Below are positions 39,786 to 50,750 of a stretch of 64,000 nucleotides of DNA, one piece after another. A program made the position numbers and the translations under genes. The stretch is from positions 286,868-350,867 of the forward strand of contig NZ_CP059563.1 of assembly GCF_014054725.1 (NCBI RefSeq), read 5' to 3'. Within the stretch, counting starts at the first letter, position 1, and each line of letters opens with the position of its first letter. The notes beneath the pieces were generated by a model. The model was not told the DNA's origin. It did no database searches and saw only the letters and a list, made by a program, of their open reading frames with translations. Source of the stretch: Conchiformibius steedae. Lineage in GTDB: Bacteria > Pseudomonadota > Gammaproteobacteria > Burkholderiales > Neisseriaceae.

Positions 39786-41627
39786 TTATTCTACGGTAAC
39801 GGATTTTGCCAGATTGCGCGGTTTATCAACATCCGTACCGCGTGCCAATGCAGCATGATAAGACAGCAACTGCACGGGAACGGTATGGATAATCGGCGAT
39901 AACGCCCCTGTATGGCGCGGGGTGCGAATCAGATGGATTTCGTCTGTGGCTTCAAAATGGCTGTCCAAATCGGTAAACACAAACAATTCGCCACCGCGTG
40001 CGCCTACTTCCTGCATATTGGCTTTGACTTTGTCCAACAGGGCATCGTTGGGGGCAATCACGACAACAGGCATATTTTCATCTACCAATGCCAAAGGTCC
40101 GTGTTTTAATTCACCGGCAGGATAGGCTTCGGCGTGAATATAGGTGATTTCTTTGAGTTTGAGCGCGCCTTCCAAGGCAATCGGGTAATGAATCCCACGC
40201 CCTAAAAACAAGGCACTGCTTTTTTTGGCAAATTTTTGCGCCCATGCGGCGATTTGCGGTTCAAGGTTTAAAGCGTGTTGAATACTGCCCGGAAGTTGGC
40301 GCAGTTCTTCGGTGTAGGTGTGTTCCTGCTCTGTGGAAACGCTGCCGCGCAGTTTCCCCAAAGTAACGGCTAATCCAAACAAAACAACCAATTGTGTGGT
40401 AAAGGCTTTAGTGGAAGCCACGCCGATTTCCGCACCTGCACGGGTATAAAGCACCAAACTGCTGGCACGGGGCAGGGCAGATTCCATTACGTTGCAAATG
40501 GACAGTGAATGGCGGTTGCCTAAAGATTGGGCGTATTTAAGCGCTTCCATGGTGTCAAGCGTTTCTCCCGATTGGGAAATGGTTACCACCAATTGTTGCG
40601 GGTCAGCAATCACGTCGCGGTAACGGTATTCGCTGGCAATTTCTACATCGGTAGGGATTTTGGCAATGGATTCCAGCCAGTATTTGGCGGTCAGCGCGGC
40701 ATAGTGAGACGTACCACACGCCAGAATTTTAATGCTGTTGATGTTTTGGAACACTTCGCGGGCAGTTTCGCCAAAGTTTTCAGGCTCAAATCCGCCGTCT
40801 AAAAACACTTCGGCGGTGCTGGCAACGGCTTGGGGCTGCTCGTGGATTTCTTTTTGCATAAAGTGGCTGTACGGTCCCAACTCCAGCGATGCCAAGGATA
40901 AGGCAGAAGTTTTCACGGGGCGTTCAACGGCATTGCCGTTTTTGTCTGCCAATTTTACGATGCCTGTGGCGTTTAATAATCCGATGTCGCCGTCTTCCAA
41001 ATAGGCGATGTGGCGGGTAAAGGCAATCACGGCAGACACATCGGAAGCGATAAAGGTTTCGTTTTCGCCAAATGCCACCAGCAGCGGACACCCCATGCGG
41101 GCAACTGCCATGTATTCGGGCTGGTCGGCGGCAATCACGCCAATGGCATACGCGCCGTGAAAGCGCGCACAAGCGGCTTGCACGGCAGCAAACAAATCTC
41201 TGCCATTATGGATGTATTCATAATGCACGCTGTGGGCGATAACTTCGGTATCGGTTTGCGATTCAAACACATAGCCCAATGCTTGCAAACGGCTGCGCTC
41301 GGACTCAAAGTTTTCGATAATGCCGTTATGCACCACAGCAATCAGTTGGTCGGAAATATGCGGGTGGGCGTTGGGTTCGGTAACACCGCCATGCGTTGCC
41401 CAACGGGTGTGTCCAATGCCTGTTTGTCCGCGCAAGTTTTGTTCCTGTGCGGCTTGGCGCATATTGGCAACACGCCCGACACGGCGCACACGCTCAATGC
41501 CGTTGGCGGTATGCACGGCAATACCCGATGAATCGTAACCGCGGTATTCCAAGCGTTGCAGTCCGTCTGTTAAAAAATCAACCACATTATTTTCGGGTGC
41601 GCGTACCGCACCGACAATTCCGCACAT
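39786..41627 (-). CDS. glmS: glutamine--fructose-6-phosphate aminotransferase (isomerizing)
   Basis: GlmS (613 aa) makes glucosamine-6-phosphate from fructose-6-phosphate and glutamine, the first step to UDP-GlcNAc. The amidase nucleophile Cys follows Met1 (MCGIVGAV). Two SIS domains (about 290-420 and 460-600) include [16 protein letters not shown] and the C-terminal [12 protein letters not shown] with the catalytic Lys. glmU, which acts later in the pathway, is at 55111 rather than adjacent. No ribozyme leader is evident. Confidence 0.98.
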   Translation of the reverse strand: MCGIVGAVRAPENNVVDFLTDGLQRLEYRGYDSSGIAVHTANGIERVRRVGRVANMRQAAQEQNLRGQTGIGHTRWATHGGVTEPNAHPHISDQLIAVVHNGIIENFESERSRLQALGYVFESQTDTEVIAHSVHYEYIHNGRDLFAAVQAACARFHGAYAIGVIAADQPEYMAVARMGCPLLVAFGENETFIASDVSAVIAFTRHIAYLEDGDIGLLNATGIVKLADKNGNAVERPVKTSALSLASLELGPYSHFMQKEIHEQPQAVASTAEVFLDGGFEPENFGETAREVFQNINSIKILACGTSHYAALTAKYWLESIAKIPTDVEIASEYRYRDVIADPQQLVVTISQSGETLDTMEALKYAQSLGNRHSLSICNVMESALPRASSLVLYTRAGAEIGVASTKAFTTQLVVLFGLAVTLGKLRGSVSTEQEHTYTEELRQLPGSIQHALNLEPQIAAWAQKFAKKSSALFLGRGIHYPIALEGALKLKEITYIHAEAYPAGELKHGPLALVDENMPVVVIAPNDALLDKVKANMQEVGARGGELFVFTDLDSHFEATDEIHLIRTPRHTGALSPIIHTVPVQLLSYHAALARGTDVDKPRNLAKSVTVE

Positions 41628-41705
41628 AATGCTATTCCTTACAATAAGCGAAACAGGGGCGCAGTCGCCCCATTAAAATAGGATGTCGGGAATTGTAACA
41701 GAATA

Positions 41706-42593
41706 TCACGCTGCCTGACGCATCGCCTGCGCCGCTGCCACTACACCCGTACCGAACAGCGCATCGGCATCGGCTTCATCAAAGGTATAGCGTTCATTAC
41801 AAAAATCGCAATCCACGCTAATGCTGCCTTCTTCAGCCACCACTTCGCCCACTTCTTTACAGCCCAGCAGCAACAGCATATCCGCCACTTTTCCACGCGA
41901 ACAGCTACAGGCAAATTCCAAGGCTTCGGCAGGAAACACACGCGGCGGATGTTCATGAAACAAACGGTACAGCAAAGCATCGGCAGGCAAACCGCTCAAT
42001 TCTTCCGCCGATAAAGTTTGTGCGGGCAACGCCACTTGCGCCCACGCTTCATCATCGGCTTCGCTTTCGGGCAAACGTTGCAGCAAAAATCCGCATGCCT
42101 GTTGTTCATCGGCACTCAATACGATATGGGTTTGAATTTGTTGGGAACGCTGCATATAGTCTGCCAACATCGCCGCAATACCACCACTGTGCAAAGGCAC
42201 AATGCCCTGCCACGGCTCGCCGTTGCGCGGTTGCACGGTAATGGCAAATATCCCTTCCCCACCCAATAATTGATGCAAATCCGCATCATCGGCAACGGCG
42301 ACACTTTCGTCCCAACGTGCCGTGGCGCGACACGTTCCACTCACAGCCTCTGCCACCAGCATTTTCAACACGCCTTTGCCCTGCACCTGAATGGTTAAAG
42401 TGTGGTCAGATTTTAAATCTTCGGACAACAAGGCTGCAGCAGCCAACACTTCCCCCAAAGCGCGGCGGATGGCTGGCGGATAGTTTTTGCGTTGCAGAAT
42501 GTGTTGCCACACTTCGCTTAAACGCACATACAAACCGCGTGCAGGGTGTTCGTCAAATAAAAAACGGCTACGGTAATCGGAATCGGCATTCAT
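41706..42593 (-). CDS. hslO: 33 kDa chaperonin Hsp33 (redox-activated)
   Basis: Hsp33 (295 aa) is a cytoplasmic holdase switched on by oxidation. The C-terminal zinc switch is visible as CSCSRGK (about residues 230-236) and CDFCNERY (about 263-270), the CxC..CxxC pattern. N-terminal DYRSRFLFDEHPARGLYVRL is typical. It lies 77 bases after murB on the same strand and may be co-transcribed with it. Confidence 0.95.
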   Translation of the reverse strand: MNADSDYRSRFLFDEHPARGLYVRLSEVWQHILQRKNYPPAIRRALGEVLAAAALLSEDLKSDHTLTIQVQGKGVLKMLVAEAVSGTCRATARWDESVAVADDADLHQLLGGEGIFAITVQPRNGEPWQGIVPLHSGGIAAMLADYMQRSQQIQTHIVLSADEQQACGFLLQRLPESEADDEAWAQVALPAQTLSAEELSGLPADALLYRLFHEHPPRVFPAEALEFACSCSRGKVADMLLLLGCKEVGEVVAEEGSISVDCDFCNERYTFDEADADALFGTGVVAAAQAMRQAA

Positions 42594-42670
42594 GCTGTGA
42601 AATCCTTTCTTTCAATTTTAAACATCACCGCAAAATAATGCCGAAACGCCATAATGCAAGGGCAAAGCAT

Positions 42671-43696
42671 TTATAGAATATTCGGTTCAGGCACCAACAC
42701 CACCCCAAAACGCTGCAAAACTTCTTCGCAGACCATTTGCGACAATGCCAAAACGTCTGCTGCACTTGCCTTGCCATCACGGTTAATCAACACCAATGCC
42801 TGTTTGTCGTGTACCGCTGCACCGCCAATCTGCTTGCCTTTTAATCCACAACGCTCAATCAGCCAACCCGCTGCCAGTTTTACCGTTCCATCGGGCTGCG
42901 GATAAACGGGCATATCGCCATATTGTTCGCGCAAACGCTGGGCGTGCGCCGCATCTACCACAGGATTTTTATAAAAACTGCCTACATTGCCCGTTGCATC
43001 GGGATTAGGCAATTTACTGCGGCGGATTTGGCACACCGCTGCCGATACATCTGCTGCGGTGGCTTCGCGTTCCCCGCAGTTTTGCGCCAACACCGCCGCC
43101 AAATCGCCATAACCTACCCGCGCCTGAAACACTGTATCCAGCACAAAACCCACCGCCACAATCACATAACGCCCTTTACCAGCCTGTTTAAACAGGCTTT
43201 CGCGGTAGGCAAACGCACACTCGTCCCGCTGCAAACGCACAAATTCGCGGCTGTCTAAATCAAAACAATCCACATAATCAATGCGGTCTTTTACTTCCAC
43301 GCCATACGCACCGATATTTTGCACAGGCGCAGCGCCCACCGTCCCTGGAATCAGGCTTAAGTTTTCCAAACCGCTTAAACCCGCGTTTACCGTATATTGC
43401 ACAAAATCATGCCACACTTCGCCTGCCTGCACTGCCAAACGCACCTGTGCGCCATCGCGGGCGTATTCGCGAATACCTTTATTTGCCATCTGCACCACCA
43501 AGCCCTGATGGTCGCGGCTAAATAAAATATTGCTGCCCCCACCCAACCACAGCACCGTGTCGCGCCGAAACTGTGGCAAAACACAAATTTCAGGCAATTC
43601 TGAAGCATGGTTTAACACGCAAAAATACGCAGCGCGGGCAGGCAGATGAAAAGTAGAACAGCCCGATAAATCATAATCAGAAAAAACGGCAACCAT
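42671..43696 (-). CDS. murB: UDP-N-acetylenolpyruvoylglucosamine reductase
   Basis: MurB (341 aa) reduces UDP-GlcNAc-enolpyruvate to UDP-MurNAc with FAD and NADPH. Motifs: LGGGSNILF (FAD binding), GLSGLENLSLIPGTVGAAPVQNIGAYG (about 100-126), catalytic region RRSKLPNPDATGNVGSFYKNP with the active-site Ser, and the C-terminal Glu in VLVPEPNIL. Type I MurB. The start at 43696 has AGGGGG upstream; the earlier in-frame codon does not. Confidence 0.97.
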   Translation of the reverse strand: MVAVFSDYDLSGCSTFHLPARAAYFCVLNHASELPEICVLPQFRRDTVLWLGGGSNILFSRDHQGLVVQMANKGIREYARDGAQVRLAVQAGEVWHDFVQYTVNAGLSGLENLSLIPGTVGAAPVQNIGAYGVEVKDRIDYVDCFDLDSREFVRLQRDECAFAYRESLFKQAGKGRYVIVAVGFVLDTVFQARVGYGDLAAVLAQNCGEREATAADVSAAVCQIRRSKLPNPDATGNVGSFYKNPVVDAAHAQRLREQYGDMPVYPQPDGTVKLAAGWLIERCGLKGKQIGGAAVHDKQALVLINRDGKASAADVLALSQMVCEEVLQRFGVVLVPEPNIL

Positions 43697-43723
43697 AAAT
43701 CCCCCTACGGACAAACAAAAACA

Positions 43724-43765
43724 GATTATCCCATCTGCACCCGATACGGTACAGACGGGATAATC
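43724..43765 (-). terminator. hairpin between the 43798 lipoprotein gene and murB
   Basis: GATTATCCC-A-TCTG and CAGA-C-GGGATAATC pair with one mismatch. It follows the lipoprotein stop by about 30 bases. A clear T-run is lacking, so efficiency is uncertain. Confidence 0.5.
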
Positions 43766-43797
43766 ATTTACAGTTTAATGCGTTTTACAGCAGGGGT

Positions 43798-45006
43798 TTA
43801 TTTTTCTTGGGCTGCGCCAAATGTGCCGTAGCTGCTGCCGTAAATATAAGCACCTGTCATCTCTTCAGCATTATCGCCGTGGAACGTGCCTTCCATTGTT
43901 GCAGCCACTTTACCTGCTGCTGTTGCTGCCGAATCCAATCCACCAAAACGGTACAGTTCCGTATCGCTTCCATCGGGTTTTTTACCAAATGTACCTTTCA
44001 GATTAATTTTAAAATCAGGATTATTCTCATCCGTAATGCTTCCCACCACTGTTCTATTGCCAAAACTTACCACAAATTCAGATTGCACGGGAATGGGTTT
44101 TTCTGCCAAAGTAGCTTTTACCCCTTCTTGCGCCAGCTTCACATGACGGCGGGCATCCGACAAATCACTGACGGCAGTCCGTACCGCACTTTGTGCTTCA
44201 TCGTATTTGGCTTGTGCTTCGCTGCTGCCACCTGAATTCGCCAATTCCGTACGGGCTTTTTCACGGTTTTCAGTAGCGGTTTTTAATTTTGCTTCGGCAG
44301 CAGTCAGATTGGTATTCGCCACACCGGCAACCGCAGCGGCATTAAAATACGGAAGTGCTTCAAAATGTAAGCCTTTACCTTTATATTTAATTTCTTTATC
44401 GTGCGCATCTTTACCAAGCGCTTCAATTTTTTCTACAGGTGTTGCCTTACCTACGGTAAACACATGGCGTTTTTCGTATTCGTCATATACCTCGCCATAA
44501 CGGGCATGCTTCAGATGCGTGCCAATCATGCGCCATGAGTTACTGGGGTTTTGATGGTAGGGTGCAGTACTGGTACCCGTATAGATTTTTTCGTTGCTGC
44601 CCGAATAAAATCCATCTTCTTTACCATCTGACGCATCATTTTTGCCTGTGGGAATCAGCAAAATGGAACGTCCATCAATCTCCAATGTGCTGATGTCTTT
44701 CATTTTCCAATCGGTTTGTTCAGAGACAAATTTACCGCTGTCTTTGGAAGTGGGATTCACATCCAGCGAACCGTACAAACCAAATAGAGTTTCTGATGTA
44801 ACGGTATTGTTGGCTGCAGAAGAACCACCTGATGAAGAACCGCCACTGCTACTGCTGCTACTGCCCGAACCGCCTGATGAAGCACCTCCGCTGCCTGTTC
44901 CGCCACCGCTACCGGTAACAATCGTACCGCTGCCGCCACCACCGCTGCCGCAGGCTGCCAATCCGAATACTGCCGTTACCAATACGGCGGTCAATTTTTT
45001 ATCCAT
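43798..45006 (-). CDS. TbpB-like surface lipoprotein with helical insertion
   Basis: A 402-aa lipoprotein (lipobox LAAC, Cys19). A low-complexity Gly/Ser tether of about 45 residues follows the Cys. The rest is beta-rich, and the end, MEGTFHGDNAEEMTGAYIYGSSYGTFGAAQ, matches the closing beta-barrel motif of TbpB-like (Slam-dependent) lipoproteins, which are displayed on the cell surface and bind host iron or haem proteins. About residues 229-303 are instead helical and charged (LTAAEAKLKTATENREKARTEL.., SEAQAKYDEAQSAVRTAV..), an apparent coiled-coil insertion in the beta domain. AAGGAG precedes the ATG at 45006. No partner receptor or Slam gene is nearby. Ligand unknown. Confidence 0.8.
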   Translation of the reverse strand: MDKKLTAVLVTAVFGLAACGSGGGGSGTIVTGSGGGTGSGGASSGGSGSSSSSSGGSSSGGSSAANNTVTSETLFGLYGSLDVNPTSKDSGKFVSEQTDWKMKDISTLEIDGRSILLIPTGKNDASDGKEDGFYSGSNEKIYTGTSTAPYHQNPSNSWRMIGTHLKHARYGEVYDEYEKRHVFTVGKATPVEKIEALGKDAHDKEIKYKGKGLHFEALPYFNAAAVAGVANTNLTAAEAKLKTATENREKARTELANSGGSSEAQAKYDEAQSAVRTAVSDLSDARRHVKLAQEGVKATLAEKPIPVQSEFVVSFGNRTVVGSITDENNPDFKINLKGTFGKKPDGSDTELYRFGGLDSAATAAGKVAATMEGTFHGDNAEEMTGAYIYGSSYGTFGAAQEK

Positions 45007-45159
45007 ACTGCACACTCCTTAAAGTTTTTGTTTGGGAAGCCGCTGTAACGGCCTTGCGAAATGTTGCCGATTCTAACACAGCTGGTTTGTTGTAAAGCAT
45101 TTTTTGCACACGCTGCACCGCAAACGGGCAGGGTTGTTGCGTTTGCGGCGCAACAGCGT

Positions 45160-46035
45160 TTACTGCTGTGCGTAACGTTGCAGCAGTTCGCGGAAAGCTG
45201 CGCCCGTTTCGGGGTGTTTCAAACCATACGCCAAGGTGGCTTCCAAATAACCGATTTTGCTGCCGCAGTCGTAACGCGTGCCGTTAAAAGCATGCGCCAA
45301 CACAGGTTCGTATTCCAATAATTTGGCAATACCGTCCGTTAATTGGATTTCGTTGCCTGCGCCGCGCTCCAAGTTTGCCAACAGTTCAAAAATACGCGGG
45401 GTTAAAATATAACGCCCCACCACCGCCAAATTAGACGGCGCATCTTCGGGCTTGGGTTTTTCCACAATGCTGCGGATGCGTTGAAAATCCTGCCAATCAT
45501 GGGTTTCCACAATACCGTAAGACGCGGTTTGGCTGGGTTCAACCGTTTCCACACCCAACACGCTTGCGCCCGTTGCCTGATACACGTCCACCATCTGTTT
45601 TAATGCACCCTGTGGCGCATCAATCAAATCATCTGCCAAAATCACGGCAAAGGGTTCGTTATTCACCGCTGCTTTGGCACACAATACCGCATGCCCCAAG
45701 CCTAAAGCTTCTGCCTGACGGATATACAGACAGGTAATGCCTGCGGGCAAGACGTTTTGCACGGTATTCAGCAAAGCGTGTTTTTCGCGCAATGCCAATT
45801 CGGTTTCCAGCTCGTAAGCCTTGTCAAAGTGGTCTTCAATGCTGCGCTTGCTGCGCCCCGTCACAAAAATAATTTCATCACAACCTGCTGCCACGGCTTC
45901 TTCTACGGCGTATTGAATCAGGGGTTTGTCCACAATTGGCAACATTTCTTTGGGACTGGCTTTGGTAGCTGGCAAAAAACGGGTTCCCATTCCGGCTACG
46001 GGAAATACGGCTTTTTTAATGGCGCGGTGCTGCAT
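45160..46035 (-). CDS. galU: UTP--glucose-1-phosphate uridylyltransferase
   Basis: GalU (291 aa) makes UDP-glucose for surface polysaccharide and LOS synthesis. It starts with the nucleotide-binding loop [25 protein letters not shown] (about residues 11-35) and carries the conserved [20 protein letters not shown] segment near residue 190. Family length. It is divergent from bfd. Confidence 0.97.
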   Translation of the reverse strand: MQHRAIKKAVFPVAGMGTRFLPATKASPKEMLPIVDKPLIQYAVEEAVAAGCDEIIFVTGRSKRSIEDHFDKAYELETELALREKHALLNTVQNVLPAGITCLYIRQAEALGLGHAVLCAKAAVNNEPFAVILADDLIDAPQGALKQMVDVYQATGASVLGVETVEPSQTASYGIVETHDWQDFQRIRSIVEKPKPEDAPSNLAVVGRYILTPRIFELLANLERGAGNEIQLTDGIAKLLEYEPVLAHAFNGTRYDCGSKIGYLEATLAYGLKHPETGAAFRELLQRYAQQ

Positions 46036-46187
46036 ATTCTGTCTTCCTAAACAAAAAATGTGATTGTACCAGCATTACTTGCCACAACAAAAATCCGCCA
46101 CCTGCTTGCGATTACAAATAAACAGTATTATCATTACGCACACACCAAATCTCTAAACCGACACACCATCGGGGAAAGGAAAACGCT

Positions 46188-46394
46188 ATGTATGTTTGCA
46201 TTTGCAATGCGGTTACCGACCGCCAAATTCAAGATACCGTTGCTGCGGGCGCGTCTTCGTTAAACGATTTGCAAGACAGCCTAGGCGTGGCAAGCTGTTG
46301 TGGCTGTTGCGCCGATTTGGCAAGCTCGTTTTTAAATGCTGCCAATGGTGCAGGACAAAACGTCAATCACATCAGTTGCGCCGAAGCTGCGTAA
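46188..46394 (+). CDS. bfd: bacterioferritin-associated ferredoxin-like protein
   Basis: A 68-aa [2Fe-2S] protein. Cluster ligands C4-x-C6 and C38-x2-C41 match the Bfd pattern; two extra Cys (37 and 40) give an unusual CCGCC. Bfd reduces iron cores in bacterioferritin to release iron. AGGAAA lies before the ATG. The upstream region contains ATTATCATTA, which resembles half of a Fur site, but a full operator is not evident. No bfr gene is adjacent. Confidence 0.9.
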   Translation: MYVCICNAVTDRQIQDTVAAGASSLNDLQDSLGVASCCGCCADLASSFLNAANGAGQNVNHISCAEAA

Positions 46395-46408
46395 TTTCAG
46401 AATAGCCA

Positions 46409-46440
46409 AAACCCCGTATGTGTTTCATCATACGGGGTTT
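46409..46440. terminator. bidirectional terminator between bfd and ileS
   Basis: AAACCCCGTATG and CATACGGGGTTT, a perfect 12-bp stem with an 8-base loop, followed by GTTT. Serves convergent genes. Confidence 0.85.
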
Positions 46441-46457
46441 GTTTATCCAATCAAGCT

Positions 46458-49238
46458 TTAGGCATAATCGCGCTGTTCGCCCTGTCCGCCCAAATTATCG
46501 GCGCAACGTCCGCACAGTTCGGGATAATCGGCGTTTTCACCGATATCCGCTACATAATGCCAACAACGCGGGCATTTTTCGGCATGGCTGGGCGATACCT
46601 GCGCTGTCAGCTCTGTTCCTTCCTGCAAACTTACTTGCGACACCAGCAACACAAAACGCAGTTCTTCTCCCAAGGCTTCCAATGCGGCGAAATACGGCTC
46701 GGGCGCAGTCAGCACCACTTCCGCCTGCAAAGACGAACCGATGGTTTTGTCGGCACGCAAAGGCTCAATCGCCGCATTGACAGCAGCACGGGCTTCACGC
46801 ACGGCAGTCCATTTGTTCAACAATTCCATTTCGCTGGCTGCGGGCATAGACGGAAAATCATGCAAAGTATGATACAGCACGCTGTCGTCTTCGCCGCCGC
46901 CAATCAGTTCCCATGCTTCTTCGGCGGTAAAGCATAAAATCGGCGACAGCAGCAGCACCAAGCTGCGGGTAATGTGATACAGCGCAGTTTGTGCGGAACG
47001 GCGGGCATGTCCGTCCGCTTTGGTGGTGTACAGACGGTCTTTCAACACGTCCAAATAAAACGCACCCAAGTCTTCCGAACAGAAATGCACAATGTCCTTA
47101 ACCGCCAAATGGAAGGCATAACGCGGATAGTGTTCGCCCGCCACTTTTTCTTGCAGCTTACGCGCCAACACCAGCGCATAACGGTCCATTTCCACCATAT
47201 CGGCTTGCGGAACGGCGTGTTCAATGGGGCTAAAATCGGTTAAGTTGGCAAACAGAAAGCTCAAAGTATTGCGGATACGGCGGTAGGATTCGGTAACGCG
47301 CTTCAAGATTTCTTTGGAAATTGCCAATTCGCCCGAATAATCGGTTGCCGCCGTCCACAGGCGCAAAATATCCGCGCCAAATTCGTTATACACTTCTTGC
47401 GGCGCAACCACATTGCCGATGGATTTGGACATTTTGCGTCCGTTTTGGTCCACCACAAAACCATGCGTTAACAGCTGTTTGTACGGCGCACGCCCTAAAG
47501 TGGCACAGCCTGTCAGCATGGACGATTGAAACCAACCACGGTGCTGGTCGCTGCCTTCCAAATACAAATCGGCGGGCCAAGCCAGTTCTTCACGTTGTTT
47601 TAATACGGAAAAATGGGTGCTGCCTGAATCAAACCACACGTCCATGGTATCGGGCAGTTTGTCGTATTGTTCGCAATCTTCGGGCGACAACAGCTCGGCT
47701 TTATCCAATTCAAACCAAGCGTTAATCCCTTTTTGCTCGATTTTTTGCGCGACTTTTTCCAATAAATCGGCGGAATCGGGGTGCAACTCGCCCGTTTCTT
47801 TGTGGGCGAAAAAGGTCATCGGCGTACCCCAATAACGCTGGCGCGACACCACCCAGTCGGGGCGGTCTTCAATCATCGCCTGCAAACGGGCACGTCCCCA
47901 TGCGGGGAAAAATTCGGTATCGTCCACCGCTTTTAAGGCGGTATTGCGCAAGGTTTTACCTGCCACGCCTGCCTTGTCCATGCCGATAAACCATTGCGGG
48001 GTCGCGCGGTAAATCAGCGGGGTTTTGTGCCGCCAACAGTGGGCGTAGCTGTGTTCAATCTTGGCATTGGACAGCAACACTTGATTTTCTGCCAACCAAT
48101 CAATAATCACGGGATTGGCTTCCCACACGCTTAATCCGCCCACGCGTTCCACAGACGGAAAATAACGCCCTTGCGCGTCCACAGGGTTATACAGGGTAAT
48201 ACCATATTTCAAGCAGACAAAATAGTCTTCCAAACCATGTGCGGGTGCAGTATGTACCAAACCCGTACCCGCATCGGTGGTCACATGCTCACCGTTTAAA
48301 ACGGGAATATCGCGTTTTAAGAAGGGGTGGGCGAACAACAGGTTTTCCAGTTTCGCGCCTGTGGTTTCCGCCAAAACAGGGCTTTCGGCAAATCCGTAAC
48401 GCGCCAACGCGGCTTCTGCCAAATCTTTTGCCAGTACCAGCTTGCCTTTGGGGGTGTCAATCAGTTGGTAAACAATGTCCGCACCGGCGGAAACGGCTTG
48501 GCTGGCGGGCAAAGTCCACGGTGTGGTCGTCCAAATCACGGCAAAGGCAGCGCCGATGTCCTGATTCAAACCAAAGGCTTTTGCCAGTGCTGCGCTGTCT
48601 TGAGCAGGATACATCACATCAATGGCGTGGGACACCTTGTCTTTGTATTCCACTTCGGCTTCAGCGAGGGAAGAGGCGCAGTTTAAACAGTATTGCACAG
48701 GCTTTTCGCCACGGTACAGATAACCTGCTTTGTAGATTTCGCCCAGAGTACGCACGGTGTCAGCTTCGGTGCGGTAATCCATCGTCAGATAAGGCTTATC
48801 CCAATCGCCAATCACGCCCAAACGGATAAAGTCTTTTTTCTGACGGGCGATTTGTTCGGCGGCGTATTCGCGGCACAGTTCGCGGAACTTGGCATCGGGC
48901 ATGTCTTTGCTGTGCAGTTTTTCCACCATTACTTCAATCGGCAAGCCGTGGCAGTCCCAACCCGGTACATAGGGCGCGTCAAAACCCGCCAAGGTTTTAC
49001 TGCGGATAATAATGTCTTTTAAGATTTTATTGACGGCGTGTCCGATGTGGATGTCGCCATTGGCATAGGGCGGACCATCGTGCAAAATAAATTTGGGACG
49101 CCCTGCGGCTTTTTCGCGCAGCTTGTGATAACGCTGCTGTTGTTGCCACTGCGCCACCCATGCGGGTTCGCGCTTGGCAAGGTTGCCGCGCATGGGAAAG
49201 GGCGATTCGTACAGATTGACTTGCTGATTGTTACTCAT
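46458..49238 (-). CDS. ileS: isoleucyl-tRNA synthetase
   Basis: IleRS (926 aa), class I synthetase with editing domain. HIGH motif in [17 protein letters not shown] (about residues 55-71), KMSKS in [11 protein letters not shown] (about 600), and the C-terminal zinc ribbon [24 protein letters not shown]. The bacterial housekeeping type; mupirocin-resistance features were not assessed. It follows the purine permease on the same strand at a distance of 34 bases, a plausible two-gene unit. Confidence 0.98.
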   Translation of the reverse strand: MSNNQQVNLYESPFPMRGNLAKREPAWVAQWQQQQRYHKLREKAAGRPKFILHDGPPYANGDIHIGHAVNKILKDIIIRSKTLAGFDAPYVPGWDCHGLPIEVMVEKLHSKDMPDAKFRELCREYAAEQIARQKKDFIRLGVIGDWDKPYLTMDYRTEADTVRTLGEIYKAGYLYRGEKPVQYCLNCASSLAEAEVEYKDKVSHAIDVMYPAQDSAALAKAFGLNQDIGAAFAVIWTTTPWTLPASQAVSAGADIVYQLIDTPKGKLVLAKDLAEAALARYGFAESPVLAETTGAKLENLLFAHPFLKRDIPVLNGEHVTTDAGTGLVHTAPAHGLEDYFVCLKYGITLYNPVDAQGRYFPSVERVGGLSVWEANPVIIDWLAENQVLLSNAKIEHSYAHCWRHKTPLIYRATPQWFIGMDKAGVAGKTLRNTALKAVDDTEFFPAWGRARLQAMIEDRPDWVVSRQRYWGTPMTFFAHKETGELHPDSADLLEKVAQKIEQKGINAWFELDKAELLSPEDCEQYDKLPDTMDVWFDSGSTHFSVLKQREELAWPADLYLEGSDQHRGWFQSSMLTGCATLGRAPYKQLLTHGFVVDQNGRKMSKSIGNVVAPQEVYNEFGADILRLWTAATDYSGELAISKEILKRVTESYRRIRNTLSFLFANLTDFSPIEHAVPQADMVEMDRYALVLARKLQEKVAGEHYPRYAFHLAVKDIVHFCSEDLGAFYLDVLKDRLYTTKADGHARRSAQTALYHITRSLVLLLSPILCFTAEEAWELIGGGEDDSVLYHTLHDFPSMPAASEMELLNKWTAVREARAAVNAAIEPLRADKTIGSSLQAEVVLTAPEPYFAALEALGEELRFVLLVSQVSLQEGTELTAQVSPSHAEKCPRCWHYVADIGENADYPELCGRCADNLGGQGEQRDYA

Positions 49239-49272
49239 AATAGTGTGTTCCCAAAAATAAAATTAAACGGCA

Positions 49273-50613
49273 TTACGCGCCCAAAAACCAAAATTTTGCC
49301 AGCCAGCACAGTGCCACTACCCACACCATCACGGGTACTTCGCGATGACGCGCACACAGCAGTTTGATTGCTGCATAGCTGATAAAGCCCATGGCAATAC
49401 CGTCAGCAATAGAATAGGTAAACGGCATAAACGCCATGGTTAAAAAGGCAGGCGCGGCTTCGGTTAGGTCGTCCCAATCGATTTCAGTAGCAGAACGCAT
49501 CATCTGCACGCCGATATACAGCAGCGCGGGCGCAGTGGCAAACGCAGGCACCAATTTTGCCAAAGGCGAAAACCACAAACACGCCAGCATCAGCACGCCC
49601 ACGGTAACGGCAGTCAAACCCGTGCGCCCGCCCGCCGCCACGCCTGTCGCGCTTTCAATATAGGGCGTGGTGGAAGACGTACCCAATGCCGCGCCTGCCA
49701 CAATCGCAGTGGAATCGGCAAACAAGGCTTTTTTCAAACGCGGCAGTTTGCCGTTTTCCAACAAGCCCGCACGGTGCGACACGCCCACCAGCGTGCCCGT
49801 GCTGTCAAACAAATCCACCAGAAAAAACACAAACACCACCGCAATCAGGCTTCCGTTGAGCAAACCCGAAAAATCCATCTGCATCAGCGTAGGGGCAAGC
49901 GACGGCGGCGGCGCAACAATGCCTTCAAATTTTGCCAAACCCAAAGGCAGCGACAGCAGCGTAACCGCCGCGATGCCGATAATCATTGCCCCGCGCACTT
50001 TAAAATAATCCAGCGCCACCGTAACAAACAAACCCAACAACACCAGCCACACCGTCCAATTCGGGCTTTTGACACCATTATCACCCACACTATACAGCTG
50101 ACCCATTTTCACAAAAGTGGTTTCGCTTGCCACAATCAAGCCTGCGTTTTTCAGCGCAATCAACGCCAAAAACAAACCAATGCCCGCCGCAATGGCCATT
50201 TTCAAACCCATAGGCAGCGCATTAACCAGCATTTCGCGTATTTTAAAAAAGCTGAACAGGATAAAAATCACGCCCGACACAAACACCGCCGCCAACGCCA
50301 CCTGCCACGATACGCCCATGCCCAATACCACCGAATAGGTGAAATACGCATTCAAACCCATACCGGGGGCAAGCGCAATCGGATAGTTTGCCAGCAAGCC
50401 CATCACAAAACAGCCAATGGCAGCAGAAATACAGGTTGCCACAAATACCGCGCCAAAATCCATACCTGTATTAGACAAAATCAGCGGATTGACAATCACG
50501 ATGTAACACATCGTTAAAAAAGTGGTTAATCCCGCCAGCAGTTCGGTGCGGATGCTGGTGTGATGTTCAGACAGCCGAAACAGGCGTTCGACAAGTGGCT
50601 GGGGTGCTTCCAT
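49273..50613 (-). CDS. NCS2-family purine permease (AzgA-like)
   Basis: Inner-membrane nucleobase:proton symporter (446 aa, about 12-14 segments). Family motifs: GLTTFLTMCYIVIVNPLIL, ALAPGMGLNAYFTYSVV (about 80-96), FVFFLVDLFDSTGTLVGV (about 260-278) and TSSTTPYIESATGVAAGGRTGLTAV (about 315-340). These mark the AzgA/GhxP branch that imports adenine, guanine or hypoxanthine. No purine riboswitch is seen upstream. Confidence 0.93.
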   Translation of the reverse strand: MEAPQPLVERLFRLSEHHTSIRTELLAGLTTFLTMCYIVIVNPLILSNTGMDFGAVFVATCISAAIGCFVMGLLANYPIALAPGMGLNAYFTYSVVLGMGVSWQVALAAVFVSGVIFILFSFFKIREMLVNALPMGLKMAIAAGIGLFLALIALKNAGLIVASETTFVKMGQLYSVGDNGVKSPNWTVWLVLLGLFVTVALDYFKVRGAMIIGIAAVTLLSLPLGLAKFEGIVAPPPSLAPTLMQMDFSGLLNGSLIAVVFVFFLVDLFDSTGTLVGVSHRAGLLENGKLPRLKKALFADSTAIVAGAALGTSSTTPYIESATGVAAGGRTGLTAVTVGVLMLACLWFSPLAKLVPAFATAPALLYIGVQMMRSATEIDWDDLTEAAPAFLTMAFMPFTYSIADGIAMGFISYAAIKLLCARHREVPVMVWVVALCWLAKFWFLGA

Positions 50614-50698
50614 AACAAATCCGAAACAAAGCTACAAAATCGGATTATAACAATTTTCTACACGCCTAATGGCGCAACATGGGAAAACAGGCAGAGAA

Positions 50699-50742
50699 AA
50701 GCGCAAAAACAAAATCTTTCCGATGGTTTTGTTTTTGCGCTT
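50699..50742 (-). terminator. terminator after the DUF218 gene
   Basis: AAGCGCAAAAACAAAA and TTTTGTTTTTGCGCTT form a perfect 16-bp stem with a 12-base loop just past the stop of the 50751 gene. Confidence 0.8.
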
Positions 50743-50750
50743 ATATGATA

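Noticed and set aside
46140-46187. A Fur box upstream of bfd
   Set aside because: ATTATCATTA resembles a half-site, but the inverted partner is missing.
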